Below, in pieces: positions 52,498-61,206 of a DNA stretch of 64,000 nucleotides. A program made the translations under genes and the position numbers. Origin of the DNA: Tous-C4FEB sp044356555 (GTDB lineage: Bacteria; Verrucomicrobiota; Verrucomicrobiia; Opitutales; Opitutaceae); assembly GCA_044356555.1 (NCBI GenBank), contig JBIKWB010000004.1, positions 124,001 to 188,000 on the forward strand, read 5' to 3'. The notes below the pieces were generated by a model, which was not told the DNA's origin, ran no database searches, and was given only the letters and a program-made list of their open reading frames with translations. Each line of letters begins with the position of its first letter. The stretch's first letter is position 1.

Positions 52498-52716
52498 GGG
52501 GTCTGGCCGTTTTTTGTTAGCTTGTGTCACGTTTTGCGTGTTGGAGATAATCGCACCTTGGAGCCGCAGCCCCGAGTCACAACTGATAGGCCGATCATGG
52601 GATTAAAGATGGGATCTTGCTGGAAAGTCGATTCGCATTCTTCGCATCATGCTGTTTACCCCGCCCGTTCTCGCCGATCACCTCAACCAAGCACTAACAA
52701 AAAACGCCCAGACCCC
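52498..52716. mobile_element. MITE-like element, copy B
   Basis: A ~219-bp copy in the same orientation as copy A. Its terminal inverted repeats start GGGGTCTGGCCGTTTTTTGT and end in CTAACAAAAAACGCCCAGAC plus CCC. It differs from copy A at about a dozen and a half positions by eye. It has no coding capacity; the transposase that mobilised it is not obvious, since the IS4 element has different ends. Confidence 0.8.
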
Positions 52717-52907
52717 TTCGGCTCGGCGGTCTAAATATAATCAGGCGTTGGGATAGGAACTCACCCTGCTGGGGACCAAAATTCAAGCGGAACAACCCGC
52801 CTGCCTTCCTCTGCAATTTGCGTTCATTCGGGTTCGTTCGCGGCTCTCCCACCGCATCGTTCCGGCTCAACTCCCAGCCCTCAGCTCTCACCTCTCAACC
52901 CTTCCCC

Positions 52908-54470
52908 TCACTTCCCCACCAACTTCACCGGCCGACCCGGGCGCGCCGTCGTCAACTTCCCCTCGCGGATCACCGGCACGCCGTTCACCACCACATCGGA
53001 AAAGCCCACCGCATACGCGTGCGGCTCCGCAAAGTTCGCCGGATCGCCCACCGTCTGCGGATCAACAATCACCACGTCCCCGGCAAATCCCACCCGCAAC
53101 TCCCCGCGCTCGCCCAACCGAAACGTCTCCGCCGGCAGCTTCGTCATCTTTCGCACCGCCTCCTCCAACGTGAGCAGTTTCAGCTCCCGCACGTAACGCC
53201 CCAGCACGCGCGCGTTGTTCCCGTAGCCCCGCGGATGCGGCACGCCTTCGGCAAATTTCCGCACGCCCGAATCCGAGGCGATCATCGTCAAGGGCAACGC
53301 CATAAACGCCCGGAGGTCGTCCTCATTCATCCCGTGAAACACCGCCTGCGCCCCGCCTTGCGCCACGAGGTCCAGCACGAGCTCGATCTGATCGTCGAGC
53401 GTGTCGCTCCCGCGCACGATCTTCGCCGCCTCCGGCACGGTCTTGCCGTTGAGCGTCGGGTTCGGCCGGAAATTCGCGATCACCGCGTAGGCGTAGTCCG
53501 GCCGCCGGCCATTGCGCAGCGAGGTCTTCATCTCCTCAACCGTCGCCGCCTTCACCGCCGGATCGGCCATGCGTTTCACAAACGCCGCCGTCCCGCCTTC
53601 GCGCACTTTATCCTCCACCAACGCCGAGATATTCGTCGACGACGCCGTGTAGGCATACTGGTCCTGCGCGATGTCAATCCCGGCGGCCCGCGCCTTCGCG
53701 AGATACGCCGCGATCTCCGCCGCCCGCCCCCACGCCGCCGGGCTCGACAGCTTGATGTGCGACACTTGCGCGCGGATTCCCGCCCCGCGCGCTACCGTCA
53801 ACACTTCGTCCAGCGCCTCCGTGATCCGCGCGTTTTCATAGCGCATGTGGCTCGCGTAAATCCCGCCGCGCCCGGCCACCACCTTGGCCAGCTCCACCAG
53901 CTCCACCGTCGGGGTAAACGTGCCCGGCAGATAGATCAGCCCCGTGCTCAGCCCCACCGCACCCTCGGCCATCCCGCGATCGACCAGCGCGCGCATTTTC
54001 GCCCGCTCGTCGTCGGTCGCCGGCCGCATGAAACTCCCGCCCATCACCTGCGCGCGCACGCTGCCCTGCCCGATCAGCGTCGCCATGTTCACCGCCACGC
54101 CGACCCGCTGCATATTCGAAAACCAAAAACCTACGTCCGTCGTCGAGCTCCCGCAGTTGCCCGCGATCAACGTCGTCACGCCCATCCGCAGAAAATTCTC
54201 CGCCACCGGCAGGTCCGCGATGTCGTCCGCGTGCGTGTGCACGTCGATGAATCCCGGCGCCACCACCCGCCCGCCCGCGGCGATCTCCTCGCGGCCCTTG
54301 CCCGCAACCACGCCGACCGCGGCAATTTTTCCGTCCTTCAGCGCCACATCGCCGGCATACGCCGCGCGCCCCGTACCGTCGACGATGCGCCCGCCGCGGA
54401 TCACCAGATCGTAGTCCTGCGCCGCCGCGATTCCGGAAAACAAAACCAGTCCGACAAAAATTGAGCGCAT
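52908..54470 (-). CDS. N-acyl-D-amino-acid deacylase-like amidohydrolase
   Basis: The product has 520 residues from the ATG at 54470, giving a signal peptide (MRSIFVGLVLFSGIAAA). The amidohydrolase fold begins DLVIRGGRIVDGTG; the metal site is HTH (His78, His80 in GFIDVHTHAD). Further ligands are probably the His in YASHMRYE and HIKLSS, and the Asp in MIASDSGVR. The closest familiar family is D-aminoacylase / N-acyl-D-glutamate deacylase, which frees D-amino acids. Export is implied by the signal. Its start overlaps the extended upstream frame of the divergent beta-lactamase-like gene; the true starts are 112 bp apart and share one promoter region. Confidence 0.88.
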   Translation of the reverse strand: MRSIFVGLVLFSGIAAAQDYDLVIRGGRIVDGTGRAAYAGDVALKDGKIAAVGVVAGKGREEIAAGGRVVAPGFIDVHTHADDIADLPVAENFLRMGVTTLIAGNCGSSTTDVGFWFSNMQRVGVAVNMATLIGQGSVRAQVMGGSFMRPATDDERAKMRALVDRGMAEGAVGLSTGLIYLPGTFTPTVELVELAKVVAGRGGIYASHMRYENARITEALDEVLTVARGAGIRAQVSHIKLSSPAAWGRAAEIAAYLAKARAAGIDIAQDQYAYTASSTNISALVEDKVREGGTAAFVKRMADPAVKAATVEEMKTSLRNGRRPDYAYAVIANFRPNPTLNGKTVPEAAKIVRGSDTLDDQIELVLDLVAQGGAQAVFHGMNEDDLRAFMALPLTMIASDSGVRKFAEGVPHPRGYGNNARVLGRYVRELKLLTLEEAVRKMTKLPAETFRLGERGELRVGFAGDVVIVDPQTVGDPANFAEPHAYAVGFSDVVVNGVPVIREGKLTTARPGRPVKLVGK

Positions 54471-54582
54471 GTTCGTTAAAGAAAGTTTCCCGCAGTTCAG
54501 CCCCGTTCCAGACGCCGACGCCACTCCGAAATCCGCGCCGTTCGTCTTTGCCTACCGCCGCCACCGCCACTCCCTTTTTGCC

Positions 54583-56100
54583 ATGCTCTTCCGCGCTCCG
54601 CTCCTGCTGCTCGCCGCCGGCCTCGCCGTCGCCCTCGCGTTCCTCCCCGCCCGTGCCGCGACCCCCGACCCCCGCCTCGCCGCCGTCCTCCCCGAGGTTG
54701 ACCGCCTCTTCGCCGCCACCGCCGCCGAGCAAAACCTCCCCGGCCTCGTCTACGGCATCATGCTCGACGGTCGCCTCGTCCACTCCGCCGCGCTTGGCCT
54801 CGCCGACGTCGCCCAAAAAACTCCCGTCACCACCGAGACGCGTTTCCGCATCGCCTCGATGACAAAAAGCTTCACCGCCCTCGCGATCTACCACCTCCGC
54901 GACGCCGGCCGCCTCACCCTCAACGACCCGCTCACCCAATATCTCCCCGAGTTCCGCGGCATCACGTTGCCCACGACCGACTCGGCCCCGATCACGCTGT
55001 TGCAACTCCTCACCATGACCGCCGGCCTCCCGCAAGACGACCCGTGGGGCGACCAGCAGCTCGCGATCACCCCGGCGGCCTTCACCGATTTCCTGCGCGG
55101 CGGCCTCTCGTTTTCCACCCCGCCCGGTACCGCCTACGAGTACAGCAACCTCGGCTACGCGCTTCTCGGTGCCGTCATCGACCGCGTCGCCGGCGAACCC
55201 TATCAAGCCTACATCACCCGCGAGCTCCTCGCGCCGCTCGGGATGAACGACACCGTCTGGGATTATCCCGCCGTGCCCCCCGGCAAGCTCGCCCTCGGCT
55301 ACCGCTGGGAGGACAACGCCTGGCAACCCGAGCCGCTCCTGCGCGACGGCGTTTACGGCGCGATGGGCGGCCTCATCACGACTCTCGCCGACTTCACCCG
55401 CTACACCGCCTTTCACCTCTCGGCCTACCCGCCGCGCGACGACGCCGACCCCGGCCCCGTCCGCCGCGCCACCCTCCGCGAGTTCCACCAACCCGCCGCT
55501 TTCGCCACCGTGGCCGATGCGCGCCCCGCCTCCGGCTCGCCCCGCGCCAACGCCACCGCCTACGCCCACGGCCTCCGCTGGAACCGCGACACCGCCGGTC
55601 TCATCAACCTCGGGCACAGCGGCGGCCTCCCCGGCTACGGCAGCAACTTCCGCTTTTATCCCGCGCTCGGTCTCGCGGTCATTGCCTTCGCCAACCGCAC
55701 CTACGCGCCCATGGCCACCGCCAACGCCAAAGCCGCCGCCCTCCTCCTCGAAAAAGCCGCGCTCCCCGCCCGGGAGCTCCCCGTCGACCCCATCCTCGCC
55801 ACCCGCCAACGCGCCCTCATCGCCCTCCTCGACTCCGGCTGGGACCCCGCGCTGGGCGCCGCCGTGCTCGCCGAAAACTTTTACCTCGACCGCTCCCGCG
55901 AGTCCTGGATCGCCCACACCCGCACGACCCTCGCCGCCGCCGGCCGCCTCACCGCCACCGGCCCGATGATCCCCGAAAACGCCCTGCGCGGCACCTTCAC
56001 CCTCACCGGCGAAACCGGTCTCATCGACGTCTTCTTCACGCTCACCCCCGAAGCTACGCCGAAGATCCAACACGTGAGCCTCACCCGCCGCACCCCCTGA
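54583..56100 (+). CDS. Serine beta-lactamase/penicillin-binding-like hydrolase
   Basis: The product has 505 residues from the ATG at 54583, with a signal peptide (MLFRAPLLLLAAGLAVALAFLPARA); an ATG at 54469 lacks a signal. The class C-like fold has SxxK at 92-95 (SMTK), YSN at 187-189 and a late HSGG triad strand (LGHSGGLPG). A ~100-residue extra C-terminal domain follows. Family members include class C beta-lactamases, D-aminopeptidases and esterases. Next to the D-aminoacylase-like gene, a D-amino-acid or peptide hydrolase is plausible. It is divergently transcribed from that gene. Confidence 0.88.
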   Translation: MLFRAPLLLLAAGLAVALAFLPARAATPDPRLAAVLPEVDRLFAATAAEQNLPGLVYGIMLDGRLVHSAALGLADVAQKTPVTTETRFRIASMTKSFTALAIYHLRDAGRLTLNDPLTQYLPEFRGITLPTTDSAPITLLQLLTMTAGLPQDDPWGDQQLAITPAAFTDFLRGGLSFSTPPGTAYEYSNLGYALLGAVIDRVAGEPYQAYITRELLAPLGMNDTVWDYPAVPPGKLALGYRWEDNAWQPEPLLRDGVYGAMGGLITTLADFTRYTAFHLSAYPPRDDADPGPVRRATLREFHQPAAFATVADARPASGSPRANATAYAHGLRWNRDTAGLINLGHSGGLPGYGSNFRFYPALGLAVIAFANRTYAPMATANAKAAALLLEKAALPARELPVDPILATRQRALIALLDSGWDPALGAAVLAENFYLDRSRESWIAHTRTTLAAAGRLTATGPMIPENALRGTFTLTGETGLIDVFFTLTPEATPKIQHVSLTRRTP

Positions 56101-56425
56101 GCCCCCATTTCGTTTTCCCGTCGTCCCCTCCCTCCTCCGCCTCCCTTTTCGTGTCGTTCGGGTGTTTCGCGGTTAAATAAACTCCGCCCCATTTTCCGTT
56201 TCCGCGGCTCCCGCCTCTCGTCTCCCTTTCCGTGTATTCCGTGTAGCCCGTGGGCCACTCTTCCGAATCCCCTCTCAGTTATTCGCGTCCGTTCGCGCCA
56301 TTCGCGGGCAACTTCTCCGGTTTCAGTCCCCCATTCCGTGTAGCCCGTGGGCCCTTTCGTCCTCCGAACCCTCAACTCCGTACCTTCAACTTGCCTTCAA
56401 TTCCGCCCCCAACCACGGTTTCGCC
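56101..56425. repeat. Phased repeat block before the toxin-antitoxin pair
   Basis: The 325-bp gap has no gene. On the minus strand it contains CACGGAATACACGGAAAGGG-type and CGCGAATGGCGCGAACGGAC-type phased units, repeated about twice (strongest at about 56220-56360). The promoter of the antitoxin must lie at its right end. Confidence 0.75.
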
Positions 56426-56641
56426 ATGACGCTCGCGAATTTTCCCGACCTCCAACGGCTCTCGCGGCCCGCTCGTCTGAAGATTGCCGCCGAGTTGTGG
56501 GACTCAGCCGTCTCGGACTCACTGCCCGTCCCGGCCAGTCACCGAACCCTGCTCCGGGATCGCCGCGCCGCCTATAACCGTGGCGAAGCAACAACCCTGA
56601 CGATGGCGGAGCTGAAACGCTCCATTCGCCGACAGAAGTGA
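56426..56641 (+). CDS. Addiction-module antitoxin (RelB-like, putative addiction module component family)
   Basis: The product has 71 residues. LSRPARLKIAAELWDSAVSD is the typical opening of the putative addiction module component family (TIGR02574-like), and LLRDRRAAYNRGEATTLTMAEL the middle part. It neutralises the toxin encoded next and usually represses the operon. Its stop overlaps the toxin start by 4 bp (GTGA), so translation is coupled. Confidence 0.85.
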   Translation: MTLANFPDLQRLSRPARLKIAAELWDSAVSDSLPVPASHRTLLRDRRAAYNRGEATTLTMAELKRSIRRQK

Positions 56642-56949
56642 AAAAGTTGCCGGTCGTCGCGCTCGCGGTCGTCAGCGAGGATATTCAGGCAGCGTATGAC
56701 TACTTTTCCGCCCGGAGCTCGGGCGGCGGCGACCAGCTGTTGGACCGCTACTTCGCGACCACCGACCGCATCGGGCTAAACGCCGAATCCTTTCCAATAA
56801 AATTCGACGACTACCGCCGCGCCCTCGTGCCCAAGAGCTATCTGGCCATCTACTATTTCGTCGAATCAGAGCGCTCCGTCATCGCCGCCGTGATCGACGC
56901 CCGACGCCATCCACGCCTCATTCGCGATCTGATCCGGACTCGCCGATAA
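56638..56949 (+). CDS. RelE/ParE-family toxin
   Basis: The product has 103 residues starting at GTG. The fold shows EDIQAAYDYFSARSSGGGDQLLDRYF, FDDYRRALVPKSYLAIYYFVE and VIAAVIDARRHPRLIRD, which fits the RelE/ParE superfamily. RelE members cut mRNA on the ribosome, ParE members poison gyrase; the sequence alone does not decide. It is paired with the antitoxin upstream by a 4-bp overlap. Confidence 0.85.
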   Translation: MKKLPVVALAVVSEDIQAAYDYFSARSSGGGDQLLDRYFATTDRIGLNAESFPIKFDDYRRALVPKSYLAIYYFVESERSVIAAVIDARRHPRLIRDLIRTRR

Positions 56950-57286
56950 CGTTCACCGCACCCCCCTCGCGCGCCCTCTTTCCCCCATTCGCGCCCCTCC
57001 GCGTGATCCGCGGGCAACGCCTCCGGATCCCGCCCCCCTTTCCGTGTATTCCGTGTGTTCCGTGGGCCACTCTTCCGAATCCCCTCTCCGCCATTCGCGT
57101 CCCTTCGCGCAACTCGCGGGCAACTTCTCCGGTTCCGGCTCTCCGACCTTCCCTGTCCTCCGTGAATTCCGTGGGCACCCTCCCCGCCCCACGTCACTCC
57201 CGCGCCGACTTCTCCGCCAGGGATTGCCACGGCGCGCTTCGCGCACCTGCAATGACAAGCGTCTAGAAGTTAAGGAACGTTGGCGG
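56950..57286. repeat. Phased repeat block between toxin and hydrolase
   Basis: The 337-bp convergent gap has no gene. It contains two rounds of the paired CGCGAA and CACGGA phased units (about 56980-57180). On the plus strand it reads TTCCGTGTATTCCGTGTGTT and TTCGCGTCCCTTCGCGCAAC. Confidence 0.75.
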
Positions 57287-58132
57287 TCACAGGGTCCGCT
57301 CCAGCCAGGCCACCGTCACCTCGACCACTCGCCGCGCGTGCCCGAGCTCCGGTTGAAATATATTAAAAACATGATCCGCGCCGCCGATCACCACGGCCTC
57401 CGCCGGCTTCCCCTTCGCAATCTTCATAAACTCCGCCTCGTGCTGCGGCAGATAGTCACCCGAGCCCCGCACCGAGAAAAACGCTCCCGGATATTTCGCC
57501 AGCTCCCCGTCCAGATCGACCCCGCGGAAGCTCTCGTAGAATTCCCGTTTCGTCGTGATCGTCTTCCACCCCGGCACGACCTCCGTCGCCACGCCCTCGC
57601 GCAACGCCTTCTGCGCCGTCGCACTGCTCGCCAACTGCGCAAACTGATCGCCGCTCGGACTCGACCACACCGCCATCGTCCGCCACCACGCCGGCTGCTT
57701 CGCGCCCACCACGATCGCCGTCGTCGCGCCCAGGCTCCAGCCCACCGCTCCGATGCGTTCCGCCTTCACGCCCGGCTGCTGCACGAGCCACGCCCGCGCC
57801 GCCTCCGTGTCCGCCACGCGCGTAGCCAACGTGGACTCGATTTGGGTCCGCAACTTGTCGCCCTCGCCACGAAAATTGATCCGCAAGCTCGCGATCCCGC
57901 GCTCGGCCAGTCCGCCCGCCAGCCGCTTCGTCAGATCGCCCGCCCCGTCCCGGTCGTCGGCAAATCTGTGCAAGAGCAGCACCACGCGGCCATCCCACTT
58001 CGCCTCGGGCACCACCCACGCCCCGCCGACGTCGTTCGCCACCACGACCTGCGACTCCGCCGCGATCACACCCGCGACCAGCGCCAGCCCACCCGCCAAG
58101 ACACCGCACCCGCGCAAAAATACCCGTTTCAT
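57287..58132 (-). CDS. Alpha/beta hydrolase, secreted
   Basis: The product has 281 residues from the ATG at 58132, with a signal peptide (MKRVFLRGCGVLAGGLALVAGVIA). The nucleophile elbow is GWSLG with Ser133; an Asp in VRGSGDYLP and a His in IGGADHVFN complete the triad. Its size and the VLLLHRFADDRDG strand resemble dienelactone-hydrolase-like or small esterase families. The substrate is unknown. It is flanked on both sides by phased repeat blocks. Confidence 0.82.
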   Translation of the reverse strand: MKRVFLRGCGVLAGGLALVAGVIAAESQVVVANDVGGAWVVPEAKWDGRVVLLLHRFADDRDGAGDLTKRLAGGLAERGIASLRINFRGEGDKLRTQIESTLATRVADTEAARAWLVQQPGVKAERIGAVGWSLGATTAIVVGAKQPAWWRTMAVWSSPSGDQFAQLASSATAQKALREGVATEVVPGWKTITTKREFYESFRGVDLDGELAKYPGAFFSVRGSGDYLPQHEAEFMKIAKGKPAEAVVIGGADHVFNIFQPELGHARRVVEVTVAWLERTL

Positions 58133-58457
58133 AGCCGCCACCCTGCAAGTCCCGCGCCGCTCACGCAACGCCGCACCCACCTCGCGCACCCCCTTTCCCC
58201 ATTCGCGTCCCTTCGCGCAATTCGCGGGCAACTTCTCCGGCTCCCGTCCTCCGCCTTCCGTGTGTTTCGTTTCTTTCGTGGAAAAAAACGTCCCCCATTC
58301 CGTGTCGTCCGTGTAGCCCGTGGGCCCCTCTCCGATCCCCCTTCGTTTTCGTTCTTCGTTCTCGACCCATCCGTTCCTAAAGCAGCGACCGATTTACCTG
58401 CTCTCCAGCGGCGCAGTTAACCGCCCCTTAATCGCCCCCCCGCACGGTCAGGTTCCG
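58133..58457. repeat. Phased repeat block between hydrolase and HepT-like gene
   Basis: The 325-bp gap has no gene. About 58195-58325 carries one round of the CGCGAA units and one round of degenerate CACGGA units (here also CACGAAAGAAACGAAACACA on the minus strand). Confidence 0.7.
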
Positions 58458-58814
58458 TCACACTTCTTCCGGCCCGCTGGTCTCAAAATCCCGCTCCAGC
58501 GTTTCGATCAAGACCGGCAAATCTGCCGTCGCGGTTTTCCAAACCAGCTCCAGGTCCACTTCACCGTAATCGTGCGCGATGATGTTTCTCATCCCGCGCA
58601 TGGCGCGAAAAGGCAGCGACGGAAACTGCGCCTGCGTGTCGGGAGCCAGCCGACTCGCCGCCTCACCGATGATTTCAAACCGACGCAAGACGGCGTCCTG
58701 TTTTTCAGCATCGCCGAAAAACGATTCTCGACTGACTCCGGCGAGATAGCTCCGGATCAAGCGTGCCGAATTGAGCACGTCGGTCAGCAACCCTGCCTGA
58801 CGTTCATCGAGCAT
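58458..58814 (-). CDS. hepT: HepT-like HEPN ribonuclease toxin (DUF86)
   Basis: The product has 118 residues. The HEPN active site RX4HXY is complete: R76NIIAH81DY83. An alpha-helical body (FEIIGEAASRLAPDT) matches the HepT family. HepT toxins cleave RNA and are silenced by AMPylation by the MntA partner. The gene starts 11 bp inside the end of the nucleotidyltransferase gene, the usual coupling. Confidence 0.88.
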   Translation of the reverse strand: MLDERQAGLLTDVLNSARLIRSYLAGVSRESFFGDAEKQDAVLRRFEIIGEAASRLAPDTQAQFPSLPFRAMRGMRNIIAHDYGEVDLELVWKTATADLPVLIETLERDFETSGPEEV

Positions 58815-59133
58815 AAAGTGCGACCGGCCCGGCCAAAATCGCCCGGCGCCGAAACAGGTTTTTGCTCTTTTCGACCGCGCGCCGACTCAACAAATCCACC
58901 CGACACCCGAGCTGCTGTTCCAGTGCATCCTGCAGCGCTCCCATCTCGAACAGCCCCGGATTCGAATCCGGCGAAAACTCCACCAACAGATCTACGTCGC
59001 TGTTGGCCTGAGCCGTCCCATCGGCCCGCGAGCCAAAGACCTCTAACCGCGAAACCGGGTGGCGCTCGCAAACCGGTCGCACCGCTTCCCGCAGACGCGC
59101 GAGCGAAAGAGGAGATGGCAGCGACGAACTCAT
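58804..59133 (-). CDS. mntA: MntA-like minimal nucleotidyltransferase antitoxin
   Basis: The product has 109 residues. The nucleotidyltransferase motif GSX10DXD is intact: G34S35...D46VD48, followed by LLVEFSPDS. It should AMPylate the HEPN toxin encoded downstream and so detoxify it. The two overlap by 11 bp. Confidence 0.88.
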   Translation of the reverse strand: MSSSLPSPLSLARLREAVRPVCERHPVSRLEVFGSRADGTAQANSDVDLLVEFSPDSNPGLFEMGALQDALEQQLGCRVDLLSRRAVEKSKNLFRRRAILAGPVALYAR

Positions 59134-59649
59134 GGCTCCCTTTCAATTTAAATCCCGCCGGTTGGCAAGTGGCCGCTCCCACGCCCGCAGATAGATTCAC
59201 GCCAACTTTCCCCCCTCCGCCTCCGGATCCCTCCCTCCGCCCTCTCCCTTTCCGTGTATTCCGTGTGTTCCGTGGGCCACTCTTCTGAGTCCTCTTTCCC
59301 CCATTCGCGCCCCTTCGCGTAATTCGCGGGCGACTCCCCCGGCTCCCTCCCTCCGCCCTCCCCGTTTCCGTGTATTCCGTGTGTTCCGTGGGCCACTCTT
59401 GCGAATCCCCTCTCCCCCGTTCGCGTCCCTTCGCGCCATTCGCGGGCAACTTCTCCGGCTCCCGTCCCCCCTTCCGTGTTATCCGTGTATTCCGTGGGCC
59501 ACTCTTCCGAATCCCCTTTCCGACATTCGCGTCCTCTTCGCGTGATTCGCGGGCAACTTCTCCGGTTCCGGCTCTCTGACTTTCCGTGTCTTCCGTGTAT
59601 TCCGTGGGCCCTCTCCTCCCTCGCCGCCCCCGGCGCCGGCGCCACCTAG
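59134..59649. repeat. Longest phased repeat block (about four units)
   Basis: The 516-bp gap has no gene. About 59235-59615 holds roughly four rounds of the two-part unit: TTCCGTGTATTCCGTGTGTT with CGTGGGCCACTC, then TTCGCGTCCCTTCGCGCCAT with a TCTCCGGCTCCC-like spacer. The unit length is close to 110-120 bp. Some TTTCCGTGTATTCCG cores are identical between rounds. Confidence 0.8.
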
Positions 59650-60681
59650 TCACACCGGCTTCGGGTTCCGCTCTTCAAAGCCCCGCTGGTGCCAATACGG
59701 ATAAACGAGCGGCACCGCGCTCGCCGCATCCAGCGCCGCCACCTGCGCCGGCGTCAGCGCCCAGCCCACCGCGCCCAGATTCTCCCGCAGCTGCGCCTCG
59801 TTGCGCGCGCCGACGATCACCGTCGCCACGCTCGGCCGCCGCAGCACCCAGTTCAGCGCCACCTGCGGCACCGTCTTGCCGGTCTCGGCCGCGACCGCCT
59901 CCAGCGCATCGACGACTTTGAACAAAAGTTCGTCCGCCACCTGCGGTCCTTTCTGGACCACCAACGCACTGTTGAGCCGGCTCTGCTCGGGCTTCGGCTG
60001 ACCGCGCCGCAACTTCCCCGTGAGCCGCCCCCAGCCCAGCGGACTCCACACCACCGCGCCCACGCCCTGGTCGAGCGCCAGCGGCATCAGCTCACCCTCG
60101 TAGTCCCGCCCCACGAGCGAGTAATAGGCCTGGTGCGCCACATACCGCGACCACCCGTGCCGCTCCGAAGCGGCCAACGATTTCATGAGGTGCCAGCCCG
60201 AGAAATTCGAGCAGCCGATGTAGCGGATCTTCCCCGCGCGCACGAGCTCGTCGAGCACGCCCAACGCCTCCTCGACCGGCGTCAACGCGTCGAAGCCGTG
60301 CAACTGGAACAAGTCGATATAGTCCGTCCCCAGCCGCCGCAGCGCCGCCTCCACCGCGGGGATCAGATGCGCCCGCGCCGAGCCCACATCGTTGGGCCCC
60401 GGGCCGCAGCGAAACGTCGCCTTCGTGGAAATCAGCACCTGGTCGCGCCGCCCCTTGATCGCCGCCCCGAGGATTTCCTCCGCGCGCCCGCCCGAGTAGA
60501 CATCCGCCGAGTCAAACAGCGTGAGCCCCGCCTCGAGACAGACATCCACGAGCCGCGTCGCCTCGGCGACCTCGGCCGAGCCCCACGCTTTGAAAAAATC
60601 CCCGCCCCCGCCAAACGTGCCCGTGCCGAAGCTGAGCACCGGCACCTTGAGCCCCGACCGACCGAGATTGCGATAATCCAT
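59650..60681 (-). CDS. Aldo/keto reductase
   Basis: The product has 343 residues from the ATG at 60681; upstream starts are less likely. The catalytic tetrad is visible: Asp57 and Tyr62 (LFDSADVYSGG), Lys87 (STKATF) and His128 (FQLHGF). The NADPH-binding end has TVIVGARNEAQLREN. The family reduces aldehydes and ketones, often sugar derivatives. The neighbours give no specific substrate. Confidence 0.92.
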   Translation of the reverse strand: MDYRNLGRSGLKVPVLSFGTGTFGGGGDFFKAWGSAEVAEATRLVDVCLEAGLTLFDSADVYSGGRAEEILGAAIKGRRDQVLISTKATFRCGPGPNDVGSARAHLIPAVEAALRRLGTDYIDLFQLHGFDALTPVEEALGVLDELVRAGKIRYIGCSNFSGWHLMKSLAASERHGWSRYVAHQAYYSLVGRDYEGELMPLALDQGVGAVVWSPLGWGRLTGKLRRGQPKPEQSRLNSALVVQKGPQVADELLFKVVDALEAVAAETGKTVPQVALNWVLRRPSVATVIVGARNEAQLRENLGAVGWALTPAQVAALDAASAVPLVYPYWHQRGFEERNPKPV

Positions 60682-60810
60682 AAAGAAGAAGTTTTGTTGG
60701 AAAAAATGACCGCCGCCGCGCATTTGCGCCGCGCACGAACGCCACGCTGCACCCCGGTCCGGAAAACACAAACCGCCGGGAAATTTCCCCGAAGATGTGA
60801 CTTATAGTCC

Positions 60811-61158
60811 GTGGAGCTTTGCGCGGATTCTCGCTACTATAGGCGAAACAAGCTCACCGTGTATTGCAGACGAAAAACAACCCGTTCGGCCTTCGCGATT
60901 TTCGAAGATACGCTTTGCCAAGGTATGATGCCCACATGGCGAGATGAACACGGCGTCATCGTCACCTACGCCACCGAACGCGAAGCCCAAATCGAGATAG
61001 CTGAGATGCTATTGGAGCAACTCCGCCAATTCCTCGCCGGCGAACGCAACTTCGGCGACGCCAGCACCACCGGCGATTTCATCCTCCCCGTCGAAGTCTG
61101 GCCCGACGGAACCATCGAAACCGAGGACGGCAGGCGGTTCGGCATCCAAGAAACCTAA
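60811..61158 (+). CDS. Hypothetical protein
   Basis: The product has up to 115 residues; an ATG at 60925 preceded by AAGG would give 77. The conserved-looking part is TWRDEHGVIVTYATEREAQIEIAEMLLEQLRQF, then PVEVWPDGTIETEDGRRFG. No family name is known to me. Small proteins with this HGVIVTYATEREA...DGTI.TEDG pattern seem to be common in this bacterial group, but I cannot show a function. Confidence 0.6.
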   Translation: MELCADSRYYRRNKLTVYCRRKTTRSAFAIFEDTLCQGMMPTWRDEHGVIVTYATEREAQIEIAEMLLEQLRQFLAGERNFGDASTTGDFILPVEVWPDGTIETEDGRRFGIQET

Positions 61159-61206
61159 CGAGTCGGAATATTGAAATGGCAGCCACGCCAGTCCTTCAAA
61201 TCTACG

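Noticed and set aside
53836..56073. Minus-strand open frame of 745 codons across two genes
   Set aside because: It overlaps the deacylase and the beta-lactamase-like gene in wrong frames. It is Gly/Glu/Val-rich low complexity without motifs.
56101..59649. CRISPR array in the repeat-rich gaps
   Set aside because: The repeats have periods of 10 and ~115 bp with similar, not unique, spacers, and no cas genes are in the window.
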